From an uncultured Spartobacteria bacterium (GTDB taxonomy: Bacteria; Verrucomicrobiota; Verrucomicrobiia; Chthoniobacterales; Chthoniobacteraceae), in NCBI GenBank assembly GCA_903933715.1, contig CAIZLD010000067.1:16913-80912 (forward strand): DNA of 64,000 nucleotides, in the 5' to 3' direction. Position numbers and translations under genes: made by a program. The notes beneath the pieces are model-generated. The model ran no database searches. It was not told the DNA's origin and worked only from the letters and a program-made list of their open reading frames with translations. Position 1 is the first letter of the stretch, and the number at the start of each line of letters is the position of its first letter. Below, piece by piece: positions 37,473 to 47,013 of the stretch.

Positions 37473-38564
37473 CTAATGCCTGTTTTGAGCTGCGGCGGCG
37501 AGGGAAATATCGGCCCGTGTTCCGATATAATTGCCGTACGCAATCGCCATTACGGCCCCGGAGAGTACCAATAATGCCATGAAAATCACCACCTGTGCTT
37601 TACGGCCCACTCCGGCCCACTCGCGCAACATGATGGCAATGGCATTGCTAAAGAGCACCAACATAATCATGTGGAGCGCCCAACTGGTGAATTGGTAAGT
37701 CCCCATCCGCACATGGGCCAGGTTATACAGAAAGAACTGCCCATACCAGAGCATGCCGGTGAGTCCAGCCATGAGAAAATTCACGGGCAACTTCGCCTCT
37801 TCCGAGCCGGCGGGCAGCTCCACTAACTCGCCGAGTGTGCGATGCTTGGCATGCAAATACAGGCAGTAGATTGCTGTGGAAATAAACGCACCCAGATTGG
37901 CGAAGATGAATACCACGTTGCCCCGGAATACGCCCGCCCCATACTTTTCCGCCAACTCGGCAACCGGTTCACCGACCTCCAGCGCGAATCCATATACGGC
38001 GGATAGCACACCCGCGAGGATCGAAAGTGTAAGCCCCTTGCCCATCGAGAACTCCGATACGGGATTTGCGGCATGAAGTCGGAGTTCCTTAATTCGACCC
38101 GCTAGTCCGCACAAGCCGACTCCCGATGATCCGATCACGATCCCGATAAGCACCCAGCCCGAACCCGGCTTGGCCAGCATCGCCGGTATCGTCCCCTTGA
38201 CGATTTGAGGAACGAGCGTCCCCATGATGCTGGAGAGACCGACAGCAAGGGCGTAGGTCAATGAAAAGCCGATATAGCGAATGGAGATATTGAAGGCTGT
38301 GCCCCCAATCCCATAAGCCATCCCCAAGACGAGCGAAAGGGTCATCGCGGCGTGGTTCCCTTCCTGGAGAACCCGCCACAGATTGGGGACCGTCAGCCAG
38401 GCTCCCAGGATCGGCAGCAAAAACCAGCAGAAGGCGGCTTGCACCATCCAGTAGCTCTGCCACGACCATCCTTTGACTCGTTTTTGCGGCGTATAGCAAG
38501 CGGATGAAGAGAGGGCTCCAAGCGCGTGCAAAGCCGTTCCAAGCAAAGGATTCGAGGCGATCAT
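37473..38564 (-). CDS. rhaT: L-rhamnose/H+ symporter RhaT-like transporter
   Basis: This 363-residue inner-membrane protein has ten hydrophobic segments in the RhaT pattern. Matches include the N-terminal LHALGALSSSACYTPQKRVK with GWSWQSYW, the GIGGTAFNISIRYIGFSLTY helix, GRIKELRLHAANPVSEFSMG with KGL, and GMLWYGQFFLYNLAHVRMG. RhaT imports L-rhamnose with protons. E. coli RhaT is about the same length, so I consider the family firm. The substrate could be a related deoxysugar or a rhamnose-containing oligosaccharide. It follows URO-D gene 2 by 8 bp and precedes the second mutarotase. Confidence 0.85.
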   Translation of the reverse strand: MIASNPLLGTALHALGALSSSACYTPQKRVKGWSWQSYWMVQAAFCWFLLPILGAWLTVPNLWRVLQEGNHAAMTLSLVLGMAYGIGGTAFNISIRYIGFSLTYALAVGLSSIMGTLVPQIVKGTIPAMLAKPGSGWVLIGIVIGSSGVGLCGLAGRIKELRLHAANPVSEFSMGKGLTLSILAGVLSAVYGFALEVGEPVAELAEKYGAGVFRGNVVFIFANLGAFISTAIYCLYLHAKHRTLGELVELPAGSEEAKLPVNFLMAGLTGMLWYGQFFLYNLAHVRMGTYQFTSWALHMIMLVLFSNAIAIMLREWAGVGRKAQVVIFMALLVLSGAVMAIAYGNYIGTRADISLAAAAQNRH

Positions 38565-38572
38565 GAGTTGAT

Positions 38573-39775
38573 TTAATTGATCTCGTTGAATTCGCCCAGA
38601 TTCAACGGGTAATTTCCGTATTCCCGCACGAGCTTGACGATGTAGTCATAGGTGAACCCGGAGACATCGGTGGCCACGGAATGATCCGACTGGAAGATAT
38701 AGCCTCCGCCGCGCGCGGCATTGAGCTTTCGCAGCACCTCCTTGCGAATGCGCTCGCGATCTCCGCTTTCCCAGGCGCGCATGTCGCTGTTGCCGCAGAA
38801 TCCGATTTTGTGGCCATATTGCTTCCGCAATTCAACCACATCCATATCGGCTTTCGCTTCCAGCGGATTATAGGCATTCACCCCGATTTCGATGTAATCG
38901 GGAAAGATCGACTGCACATTGCCGCAGCCGTGGTAAATCACGGGCAGGTTGTGGCTGTGGCAGATTTCGACCATTTTTGCCACCGTTGGTTTGAAGTACT
39001 TGCGCCAGTAGTCGGGCGAAAAGAACATCCCGTTGCGGTAGGCGACGTCGCCCCAGATCACCATGCCGTCCAGCAACCCATCGGCTGCCTCGATTTGCGC
39101 CTGGCAGCATTTCACGTAAAATTCGCCAATACGCTGAATCTGCTCGCCTAAGCGCTCCGGTTCCTCTCCCATCCAGATCATCGCCTCCATCTGCCCGACG
39201 AGCCGGGTGAGGCACTCCGAGACTTCAATGATGCTTCCATAGACGGGGAAATCAGCCCAGAGGGACCGCACCGTCTCAATCCATGGCGGAGAGTTGCGCG
39301 AAAACCCGTCGCCCACACCGGCAATTTGGTTGTCTCCCGCGCAGAAGTAACGGCGGCGATCGAACGGGTCGTCAAATTCGAAAGCCTCGAGCTTTTCGAG
39401 GGTGTCCGTCTCCCAGCCAGCCATTTCCGGCATCGGGAGATCAAAGCGTTTGCGCATGATCGAACCAAACCCTGTGCGCACAACCACCTCCTCGGCATCT
39501 TCTTTGATGGTTTCAAAGCTCCTGATGTGCGGGTCCATGTTGGGAACCGTCGCAATCCAATCCAGATCGTAGTAGTAATAAGGATTGGCATCGTCCGGAA
39601 GTTGAAGATCTTTGCGCCAGCGCTCGATAAAGCTGCCCCAGAAAAAGTCGCTGATCGGAACGCGATCCGGCTCCTCATGCCGCAGAGCCTTGTTCATGCG
39701 TTCAAGTTTGCGCAGGGTATTTGGTTTGCGTTCGGTGGATTCGATGGATTTGCCAGCGTGGTCAAACATGCTCAT
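38573..39775 (-). CDS. Uroporphyrinogen decarboxylase (URO-D)-fold protein 2 with zinc-type motif
   Basis: This 400-residue protein is of the URO-D/methyltransferase superfamily. It opens with RMNKALRHEEPDRVPISDFF, which is typical for MtaA/CmuA-like members. It carries a HGCGN stretch and a later FCGNSDMR, fitting the His-x-Cys ... Cys zinc site of methylcobamide methyltransferases. The end GGYIFQSDHSVATDVSGFTY is also typical. In characterised relatives this zinc activates a thiol to accept a methyl group. No corrinoid protein lies in the window. It is the first gene of the minus-strand series that continues with rhaT and mutarotase 2, and is divergent from AraC regulator 2. Confidence 0.75.
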   Translation of the reverse strand: MSMFDHAGKSIESTERKPNTLRKLERMNKALRHEEPDRVPISDFFWGSFIERWRKDLQLPDDANPYYYYDLDWIATVPNMDPHIRSFETIKEDAEEVVVRTGFGSIMRKRFDLPMPEMAGWETDTLEKLEAFEFDDPFDRRRYFCAGDNQIAGVGDGFSRNSPPWIETVRSLWADFPVYGSIIEVSECLTRLVGQMEAMIWMGEEPERLGEQIQRIGEFYVKCCQAQIEAADGLLDGMVIWGDVAYRNGMFFSPDYWRKYFKPTVAKMVEICHSHNLPVIYHGCGNVQSIFPDYIEIGVNAYNPLEAKADMDVVELRKQYGHKIGFCGNSDMRAWESGDRERIRKEVLRKLNAARGGGYIFQSDHSVATDVSGFTYDYIVKLVREYGNYPLNLGEFNEIN

Positions 39776-39896
39776 TTTGAAAAGAAAAAGACCTCCCGTT
39801 CAGGAGGGGTTTTGGAATAATGTGGAGGGGTCGGGTTTCCAGGGGGTGGGGGTAATCGCCGATTGCGTTGAGTTAAATGGATCCCGCCTTTTCTGT

Positions 39897-39916
39897 AAAT
39901 GTCAGTTTTGACATTT
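39897..39916. promoter_or_regulatory. Perfect 8-bp inverted repeat, candidate operator
   Basis: AAATGTCA and TGACATTT are separated by GTTT. The repeat overlaps the -35 hexamer of the likely promoter for AraC regulator 2 and lies in the divergent region with URO-D gene 2. This is a good place for a repressor or autoregulatory site. Confidence 0.5.
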
Positions 39917-39936
39917 GTTGTGTCTTTTTCGACTAT
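39908..39936 (+). promoter_or_regulatory. Candidate sigma-70 promoter for AraC regulator 2
   Basis: TTGACA at 39908-39913 is followed after 17 bases by GACTAT at 39931-39936. The -35 is perfect and the -10 weak. The regulator's ATG is at 39984, leaving a leader of about 40 bases. Confidence 0.45.
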
Positions 39937-39983
39937 GTATCCCAAAGATTGACTTTATTCACAGGTTCTTATGAACTGGGTGC

Positions 39984-40868
39984 ATGTCTCTTTCGAAAGA
40001 TGACTGGGCCAAAATGGGCGCTTATTCCAGCCCCTTCTCATCCAATGGGATGGAGTTCTTTCCGCTCGGGGTATTACCGGATCATTCTGGGTTTGTGCTG
40101 CACGAATCCGGTTTTATGTCCAAAAGACCTCATTGGAATTACCCCAATGTAATGAGCCCTTTTTGGCGGCTCTATTATGATCCGCAACGCGGTCATAAAG
40201 TGGTATTCCCCGATAAAAAAGTGGCGCTCGGGCCCGATAAGATCGTGATCATTCCCGATAACTTGCTCTTCCACGCCGTCGGGACACGGCCGATTGCGAA
40301 ATTCTGGCTCGCTTTTAATTGCAACCGCCGTCCCGCCCCATGCCAGCCAATCCCGATCCAGTTGGAGCCTTCCAGTATGGAACTCGGCATTATCCAGGAA
40401 TTGCAGGCGCTTTTTTTGTCAGAGAATCCTGAAAAGCACCGGACGCGGATTTTCAACTACAGCATGGCACTGCTGAATGTGACATTCAGCCGGCCCGAAA
40501 TCGAATGGCACTCCGGAAAGCCGGTCATGATTTCCCAGGCAATCGAGCACATCCAGACTCATTACGACAAGCCGCTCTACAATCGCGATCTCGCCCGCTT
40601 GAGTTCCTTGAGCGAAACAGCGTTTAACCGTCTTTTCCGCGCCTACCAGGGGATCTCTCCAGCGCAGTTCATCATGCAGATTCGTGTTCGCGAAGCGGCG
40701 ATCCTGTTGCTCAATACGGGACTCTCTCTCGAAGAAATCGCCGAGAAATGCGGATTCCCCAACCGGGCCTATTTCAGCCGGGTTTTCAGGCAAATCACGG
40801 GAGAATCCCCCGCCAGGGTGCGCTGCCTTTTGGGGGGCAAATCGGCCAAGTTTTCCGGCGCGTCTTGA
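39984..40868 (+). CDS. AraC family transcriptional regulator 2
   Basis: This 294-residue protein has an N-terminal cupin-type ligand-binding half (RLYYDPQRGHKVVFPDKKVAL at about 60-85) and a C-terminal double helix-turn-helix. The latter has NRDLARLSSLSETAFNRLFR, then the SLEEIAEKCGFPNRAYFSRV helix with FRQITGESPARVR. It likely controls the divergent URO-D2/rhaT/mutarotase unit. Its ATG at 39984 lies behind a plausible promoter with an inverted repeat. The stop is 26 bp from that of AraC regulator 3, which converges on it. Confidence 0.85.
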   Translation: MSLSKDDWAKMGAYSSPFSSNGMEFFPLGVLPDHSGFVLHESGFMSKRPHWNYPNVMSPFWRLYYDPQRGHKVVFPDKKVALGPDKIVIIPDNLLFHAVGTRPIAKFWLAFNCNRRPAPCQPIPIQLEPSSMELGIIQELQALFLSENPEKHRTRIFNYSMALLNVTFSRPEIEWHSGKPVMISQAIEHIQTHYDKPLYNRDLARLSSLSETAFNRLFRAYQGISPAQFIMQIRVREAAILLLNTGLSLEEIAEKCGFPNRAYFSRVFRQITGESPARVRCLLGGKSAKFSGAS

Positions 40869-40894
40869 CGCGTTTTCCGGGCATGGCCGAGTTT

Positions 40895-41803
40895 TTACCG
40901 GTGGTGGCCATCAATATTTTTTCGGCGGCTGGAGCGCGGGTTTTCCCCGTACGTCTCCACGTAGATTTTGTAAAACTGTGCGTAGCTGCCAAAGCCCGCC
41001 GAATACGCCGCCTCCATGATGGTGGGCCGGACGGGCTTGCGGCAGTATTCCCAAAACCGCGCAAGCCGCAGGGAATTGCGATAGCGGTTCAAAGGCACAC
41101 CGACTTGCCGGGTAAAAATCCGGCTCAAATGCGCTTCGCTCAGCCCGCATTTAACGCCCAGCTCGCCGAGGGTGCCGTTCCATGCGCCGTCGCTCAGAAG
41201 CGCGAGGGCTTTGCAGACGGAGGGATGCAGGGGGACGGATGGATGTTGCGCTTGTCCACGCTGCTGGAGACGCCAGCAGAGAAGCAGCAGGTAATGCAGC
41301 CCCGCATTGAGACCACTGGGGTCGGCATGCCGGTAGCGGAAGTCGGAGTAGACACCAAAACCCGCTTCGCGGTTCAGGGTATCCGGGTCGAGCGAACCGT
41401 CCATCATCCGATCCATCATCTGGCGCAAAAAATCGAAACTCTCGGCGTCGAGCACCGTATGCAAAACCTGCCCTTTCCCGGCCCGTTTGCGTTTGAGTCC
41501 CTTGTAAGCGGCTCCCCGGCAAGAGCGTGCGATCAGTTCCGGCTTGAACACTGCCACATAATAACGGGCATCGTTGGTACGGTCCACCAGTTGGTGTTCC
41601 TGGGCCGGGAACATCCAGAATAACACGCGCGGCCCGAAGGTGAAGCGCTCACCGCCCACTACGTAGGTGACCGTTCCGTTGGCCACCAGGTTGAGTTCGA
41701 GTTCAATGTGATGATGGCTGTGGAGCAATGGCGGGTTGCGCGCGGATTCCGCCAGCAACAGAAATCCGTCGTAGATGGAGTCGATCTTTAAATTGTCCAG
41801 CAC
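40895..41803 (-). CDS. AraC family transcriptional regulator 3
   Basis: This 302-residue protein has an N-terminal cupin with HSHHHIELELNLVANGTVTY, which contains clustered His residues and may bind metal or sugar, and FWMFPAQEHQL. The C-terminal AraC DNA-binding region has GELGVKCGLSEAHLSRIFTR and TIMEAAYSAGFGSYAQFYKI followed by YVETYGENPR. It is divergent from URO-D gene 3 with 113 bp between the starts and is the natural candidate to regulate it. The start is a GTG at 41803, with GGAG nearly touching it, so the true start is uncertain by a few codons. Confidence 0.82.
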   Translation of the reverse strand: MLDNLKIDSIYDGFLLLAESARNPPLLHSHHHIELELNLVANGTVTYVVGGERFTFGPRVLFWMFPAQEHQLVDRTNDARYYVAVFKPELIARSCRGAAYKGLKRKRAGKGQVLHTVLDAESFDFLRQMMDRMMDGSLDPDTLNREAGFGVYSDFRYRHADPSGLNAGLHYLLLLCWRLQQRGQAQHPSVPLHPSVCKALALLSDGAWNGTLGELGVKCGLSEAHLSRIFTRQVGVPLNRYRNSLRLARFWEYCRKPVRPTIMEAAYSAGFGSYAQFYKIYVETYGENPRSSRRKNIDGHHR

Positions 41804-41916
41804 TCCGACAAACTACGATAACTTTTTGTCTCTTGCCGAGAAGAAATCTCCAGTGCGGTAAGGTAGATTGCAGCTTCCTTATTCCCCATCTTCACCTCCC
41901 AATCTTCTCTAGTGCC

Positions 41917-43179
41917 ATGACTTCTAAAGAACGCATCCGCGCCGCCATTGAACACCGCCAGCCAGACCGCCTCCCCTTGGACTTTGGCGCTTCCTTCATC
42001 ACCGGAATCCACTGTAGCGTGGTCGAAAACCTGCGCCGCCATTACGGGCTCGAACCCCGCCCCGTGAAGGTCTGCGATCCCTTCCAGATGCTCGGCCTGG
42101 TTGAAGACGATCTCAAAGAGGCAATGGGCGTGGACACGACGCCCATCTTCCCCAATCGGACGATCTTCGGCTTTGTCAACGAGAACTGGAAACCGTATCG
42201 GACGCACTGGGGGCAGGACTTGCTCGTCTCCGAGCATTTCGAGGTGGATGAGAAGCCGGACGGAACCTTTATTTATCCACAGGGAGACCGCTCCGTGCCT
42301 CCCAGCGGGCATATGCCAAAGACGGGCTACTTTTTCGACTCGATCATCCGGCAGGAGGAGATTGACGAGGACAATCTGATCGTGGAGGACAACATGGAGG
42401 AATTCGGGCCGATGAAGCCCGCCGAGGAGGCATATTGGCGTGAGCAGGCTGAGTTATTCCGCGGATCAGACCGCGCCATCGTCACCCACCTCAACGGCAC
42501 CGCGCTGGGCGACATCGCCCTTGTGCCGGCCCCGTTCCTGAAAGCCCCCAAAGGCGTGCGCGATGTGGCCCAGTGGTATATGACCGTGGCGAGCGACCCG
42601 GATTTTGTGATGAATCTCTTTGACCGGCAGGTGGAGGTCGCCCTCGAGAACCTGCATCGACTCAACGCGATTGCCGGGGACGTGATTGATGTTGTGGTGG
42701 TCTGCGGGACCGATTTTGGCACTCAGGAGTCCACCTTCTGCTCGCGCGAAACCTTCGACATCGTCTGGAAGCCGCGTTACAAGCTTATCAACGATTGGAT
42801 CCACGCGAACACCTCGTGGAAAACCTTCAAGCATTCCTGCGGAGCCATCGAAAGCTTCCTGCCCAACATCATTGAAGCCGGTTTCGACATCATCAACCCG
42901 GTGCAATGCTCTGCCAAGGGAATGGATGCCAAGCTGATCAAAGAACGCTATGGCGACCGCATCACCTTCTGGGGCGGCGGGGTCAACACGCAAAAGACCC
43001 TCCCCTTTGGCACGCCGGAGGAAGTCCGCGCCGAGGTTCTCGAGCGGTGCGAAACGTTTGCGCCGGCCGGCGGGTTTGTTTTCAATGCGATTCACAACGT
43101 TCAGGCCTGCACTCCCACAGAGAACGTTGTCGCCATGCTTGAAGCCGTCCGCACTTTTAACAGCCTCACACGATGCTGA
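41917..43179 (+). CDS. Uroporphyrinogen decarboxylase (URO-D)-fold protein 3 with zinc-type motif
   Basis: This 420-residue member of the URO-D/methylcobamide methyltransferase superfamily starts with MTSKERIRAAIEHRQPDRLP, the usual opening of these proteins. It carries KHSCGAIESFLPNIIEAGFD and INPVQCSAKGMD, which give the His-x-Cys ... Cys pattern of the zinc site. A C-terminal FNAIHNVQACTPTENVVAML closes the barrel. It is longer than HemE and lacks HemE's N-terminal substrate motif. The start at 41917 is chosen because the preceding 63 codons are unrelated. It is the only plus-strand gene next to AraC regulator 3 and ends 4 bp before the MoxR remnant. Confidence 0.75.
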   Translation: MTSKERIRAAIEHRQPDRLPLDFGASFITGIHCSVVENLRRHYGLEPRPVKVCDPFQMLGLVEDDLKEAMGVDTTPIFPNRTIFGFVNENWKPYRTHWGQDLLVSEHFEVDEKPDGTFIYPQGDRSVPPSGHMPKTGYFFDSIIRQEEIDEDNLIVEDNMEEFGPMKPAEEAYWREQAELFRGSDRAIVTHLNGTALGDIALVPAPFLKAPKGVRDVAQWYMTVASDPDFVMNLFDRQVEVALENLHRLNAIAGDVIDVVVVCGTDFGTQESTFCSRETFDIVWKPRYKLINDWIHANTSWKTFKHSCGAIESFLPNIIEAGFDIINPVQCSAKGMDAKLIKERYGDRITFWGGGVNTQKTLPFGTPEEVRAEVLERCETFAPAGGFVFNAIHNVQACTPTENVVAMLEAVRTFNSLTRC

Positions 43180-43182
43180 AGA

Positions 43183-43347
43183 TTAGTAATCGTTCTCGCC
43201 CGGTTCGGGAACGGCTTCCAGGAGTCTTTGCACGATTTGATCGGTGTTGATCCCCTCGGAATCGGCGGTGAAGTTGGTAAACATGCGGTGGCGCAGGACG
43301 GATCGGGCAGAGCCGCGTACATCGGCGGCGGTTTCGGTGGGCGCAAT
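43183..43347 (-). pseudogene. C-terminal remnant of a MoxR-type AAA+ ATPase gene
   Basis: An open minus-strand stretch of 54 codons ends with a TAA. It encodes the typical MoxR end: DVRGSARSVLRHRMFTNFTA, followed by EGINTDQIVQRLLEAVPEP. An in-frame TGA stands directly upstream (43348-43350), and the 120 bp beyond show no MoxR sequence in any frame. The Walker motifs and most of the ATPase are therefore missing. It is too short for the usual lists of frames. It abuts the accessory sugar locus and marks a deletion or insertion boundary. Confidence 0.7.
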
Positions 43348-43473
43348 TCAGCGCAAGCGACGGAAACCAAAGCGATGACGGGAAGACTGACGTAAGAGAG
43401 GGAGAGCTAAATGAAGCTCGACTCATCAATTCAACCCCGGATTGCTCCGCAGGTTGCATAGAATAGCGCCCCT

Positions 43474-43836
43474 CTAATTTTTGGCTGGAGCAGGGGAACC
43501 GGATCCGCGGGGCGGGTCCAAGTGAATGATTGTCTCGCCCGGTTTCATTACGCTAAGTCGGTCCCGCGCGATGATTTCGAGGTAATTGGGGTCGTTTTTG
43601 AGCAATTGCTCTTCCCGGGTGCGGCGGGTGTGAATTGCTTTTTGCCGTGCAATCTCATTCTGCAACCGGTCGATGGTCTCGTTCTGCTCCCGATATTGCT
43701 TAAAAAGCGGGATGGACGTGATGATCCCTCCAATACAAAGCGCCAGGATAATGATGACAATCAGGAGCCGATTGAGAAAATGGAAACCGCTTTCGTTGCG
43801 CCTGCGATCGTAATCGCCATAAGAGGTTTCGTTCAC
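43474..43836 (-). CDS. Septum formation initiator family protein (FtsB/DivIC-like)
   Basis: This 120-residue bitopic protein has a short cytoplasmic N-terminus, one membrane helix (NRLLIVIIILALCIGGIITS, about 22-41) and a periplasmic coiled coil (QYREQNETIDRLQNEIARQK) followed by NDPNYLEIIARDRLSVMKPG, the FtsB/DivIC signature. Such proteins form the FtsQLB divisome complex. The start is a GTG at 43836. It lies downstream of enolase on the same strand, an order also known from proteobacteria (eno-ftsB). Here a strong terminator separates the two, so it may have its own promoter. Confidence 0.85.
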   Translation of the reverse strand: MNETSYGDYDRRRNESGFHFLNRLLIVIIILALCIGGIITSIPLFKQYREQNETIDRLQNEIARQKAIHTRRTREEQLLKNDPNYLEIIARDRLSVMKPGETIIHLDPPRGSGSPAPAKN

Positions 43837-43926
43837 GTTAAGGCTGGGCGGAAGTTAAAGAAAGGGCGCAAAATGAAGCGCCGCCGGGCCGCACTCTAAA
43901 GGCAGCGGCCGGGCCTTGCCAAGGGT

Positions 43927-43963
43927 AAAAAAACGGGCGGCACCCGTCGGATGCCGCCCGTTT
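43927..43963 (-). terminator. Rho-independent terminator of the enolase gene
   Basis: On the minus strand, 18 bp after the enolase stop, AAACGGGCGGCA pairs with TGCCGCCCGTTT (12 bp, perfect) around a nine-base loop, and a run of seven T follows. It is the clearest intrinsic terminator in the window. Confidence 0.9.
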
Positions 43964-43980
43964 GGAATCGTGGCTAATGC

Positions 43981-45312
<1,332 letters not shown>

Positions 45313-45370
45313 TTAAATGCCGAATCACATGCCAATCCACATCCCGTATCCCCGAATCCGCAATTTCTTC

Positions 45371-46900
45371 TTACTCCGCGGTCACTTCGCGGGCGAAAAT
45401 ATTGATCTGCCCATTGGGTTCTCGGCGCACGCCGGTGATTTCAAATGGGCGCATTTCATCGCGGGTAAACGTGGCGCTCTTTAACGGAGCTGCAGTCCCG
45501 TTGGGATACTCGACGATCACCCGGGGCGGCAGTGAACTGGTCATCGAGGCCAAAGCATTCCCCAGGGAACTGGCGGGACGGAGTACGGCCCGGTTGTCGC
45601 TGCTGAAGGAGACGACGAAATTGCCGCGCAAATAGAGCCGTTCGCCGCCGGTGCCGCGGTCGGCCAGTTCATTGGCATCAGAAAGGGTCACCAGCCGGCC
45701 CCGGGGCATTTTGCCTGGAGCGTAGGTCCGCCACGATCCGCCGCTGATCACGGTTCCCGGGGTGGGGGTGGGAGCCGAGACGAGGAACGGCTGGAGCGGC
45801 ACTTTCGTAGCTGCCGCGACCGGGGGGACTGTGGCGCTTGGTTTGGGTGAAGGCGGGGCGACCGCAACGGCCGGGGCCGGTTTGGGCGTTTCGACCGGTT
45901 TGGCGGGCGAGGGGGATACGGAAGGGGAAGGGGCGCTTTGGGCAACCAGCGGAGTCGGCAAAGGCTGCGCTGGGGCTGGCGTTGGGCTTGCCGCCGCTGG
46001 GGTGGGCGACGGTTCGGGAGTGTCCACGCGCACGATGGTGGTCTGCGCAACCGGCTGGGCCACGGCGATGGCCGGAGTGGCTCCGGGGGTGCTGGGAGCG
46101 GGGGCTCCGGAGCGCCGCCGGGTGTAATCGGCGAACGCTTTCAGGGCGTCGCCGTAGAGTTGACCACGGATGATCGGCAAACCGGCTTCGGGGTTGAGTT
46201 GAGCCGGGGGTTCCAGGCTGAAGCTGCCGCTGCCTTGTTTAAGGGCGTAAGTGCCATACAAGAGCGGGACGACCGTCAGTTGAAGGCGTCCATCCGGGGT
46301 TCGGGCAACGTGGATCAGGGCGGAAAGATCGAGCGATTTTTCGAGCTTGAGATCGAGGCCGGTCCGGAGCATCTGCTCAAGGGAGGGCAATGTCTGCGGC
46401 GTGGCCGGGTAGACGTGTTCAATGATTACCTGCGGGTTTTCCTCGGCCTGGGCAAGGGCCACGAGCCCCACGCCAAAGAAGTCGCTCGGCTTGAGCTCAT
46501 AGGAACTCATAATGCTGTAGCGGCCGGTGATGTAGGGGACCAGATTTTTCGTGTTCTGGTAATTCCGGATGTAGTCGCGCAGCAGTTCCTCGTTCTTGCG
46601 GTCCAGATCGTAACGCGAAAGGCTTCCATACCGCTCAAACACCTTCTGGGGGGTGAGAAAGTCGCCCGGAGGAGCCTGGGTCAGGACAAACCGCTTGGGA
46701 GCCTCGATCTTGTTGATTTTTTGAAGGAACCGGTAGCTTTCCGGCTTCTCGGGGTGACCGAAAATGTAATAGCTCCCGAGCCAGCACGCCAGGGCCAGCC
46801 CGATCAGCAAAATGATCACGACGGTCCAGACAAAGAGGTTGTCGTGCTTGGGCCCGTCGGGGACGGTGCGGAATTCCCGCCTGAAAAGATCTTCGTTCAT
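45371..46900 (-). CDS. Single-pass membrane protein with Pro/Ala/Thr-rich linker, unknown function
   Basis: This 509-residue protein is not assigned to a named family. A short cytoplasmic start is followed by one membrane helix (about 22-46, LFVWTVVIILLIGLALACWL). A folded extracytoplasmic part follows at about 60-260, with VFERYGSLSRYDLDRKNEEL and PYITGRYSIMSSYELKPSDF. A disordered linker at about 262-390 is dominated by Pro, Ala, Thr and Ser. A second folded domain at about 395-509 has PRGRLVTLSDANELADRGTG and ends FAREVTAE. The linker length suits a protein that spans the periplasm or peptidoglycan. It is divergent from mutL with 113 bp between the starts, and may be lineage specific. Confidence 0.7.
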   Translation of the reverse strand: MNEDLFRREFRTVPDGPKHDNLFVWTVVIILLIGLALACWLGSYYIFGHPEKPESYRFLQKINKIEAPKRFVLTQAPPGDFLTPQKVFERYGSLSRYDLDRKNEELLRDYIRNYQNTKNLVPYITGRYSIMSSYELKPSDFFGVGLVALAQAEENPQVIIEHVYPATPQTLPSLEQMLRTGLDLKLEKSLDLSALIHVARTPDGRLQLTVVPLLYGTYALKQGSGSFSLEPPAQLNPEAGLPIIRGQLYGDALKAFADYTRRRSGAPAPSTPGATPAIAVAQPVAQTTIVRVDTPEPSPTPAAASPTPAPAQPLPTPLVAQSAPSPSVSPSPAKPVETPKPAPAVAVAPPSPKPSATVPPVAAATKVPLQPFLVSAPTPTPGTVISGGSWRTYAPGKMPRGRLVTLSDANELADRGTGGERLYLRGNFVVSFSSDNRAVLRPASSLGNALASMTSSLPPRVIVEYPNGTAAPLKSATFTRDEMRPFEITGVRREPNGQINIFAREVTAE

Positions 46901-47013
46901 AGCGTGCGAACGTGAAGTTGTTTGACGGCGCTGGCGGTGCGGTTAATCATTTCGGGCAGTTCCGCGAAAATAACGACTCGCGGGAGTGAAGTCAAACCAG
47001 CCTCCTCAATTCC

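Noticed and set aside
43348..43473. More of the MoxR gene between the remnant and the FtsB-like gene
   Set aside because: Reading all three minus-strand frames gives no ATPase sequence; the frames here are short and unrelated.
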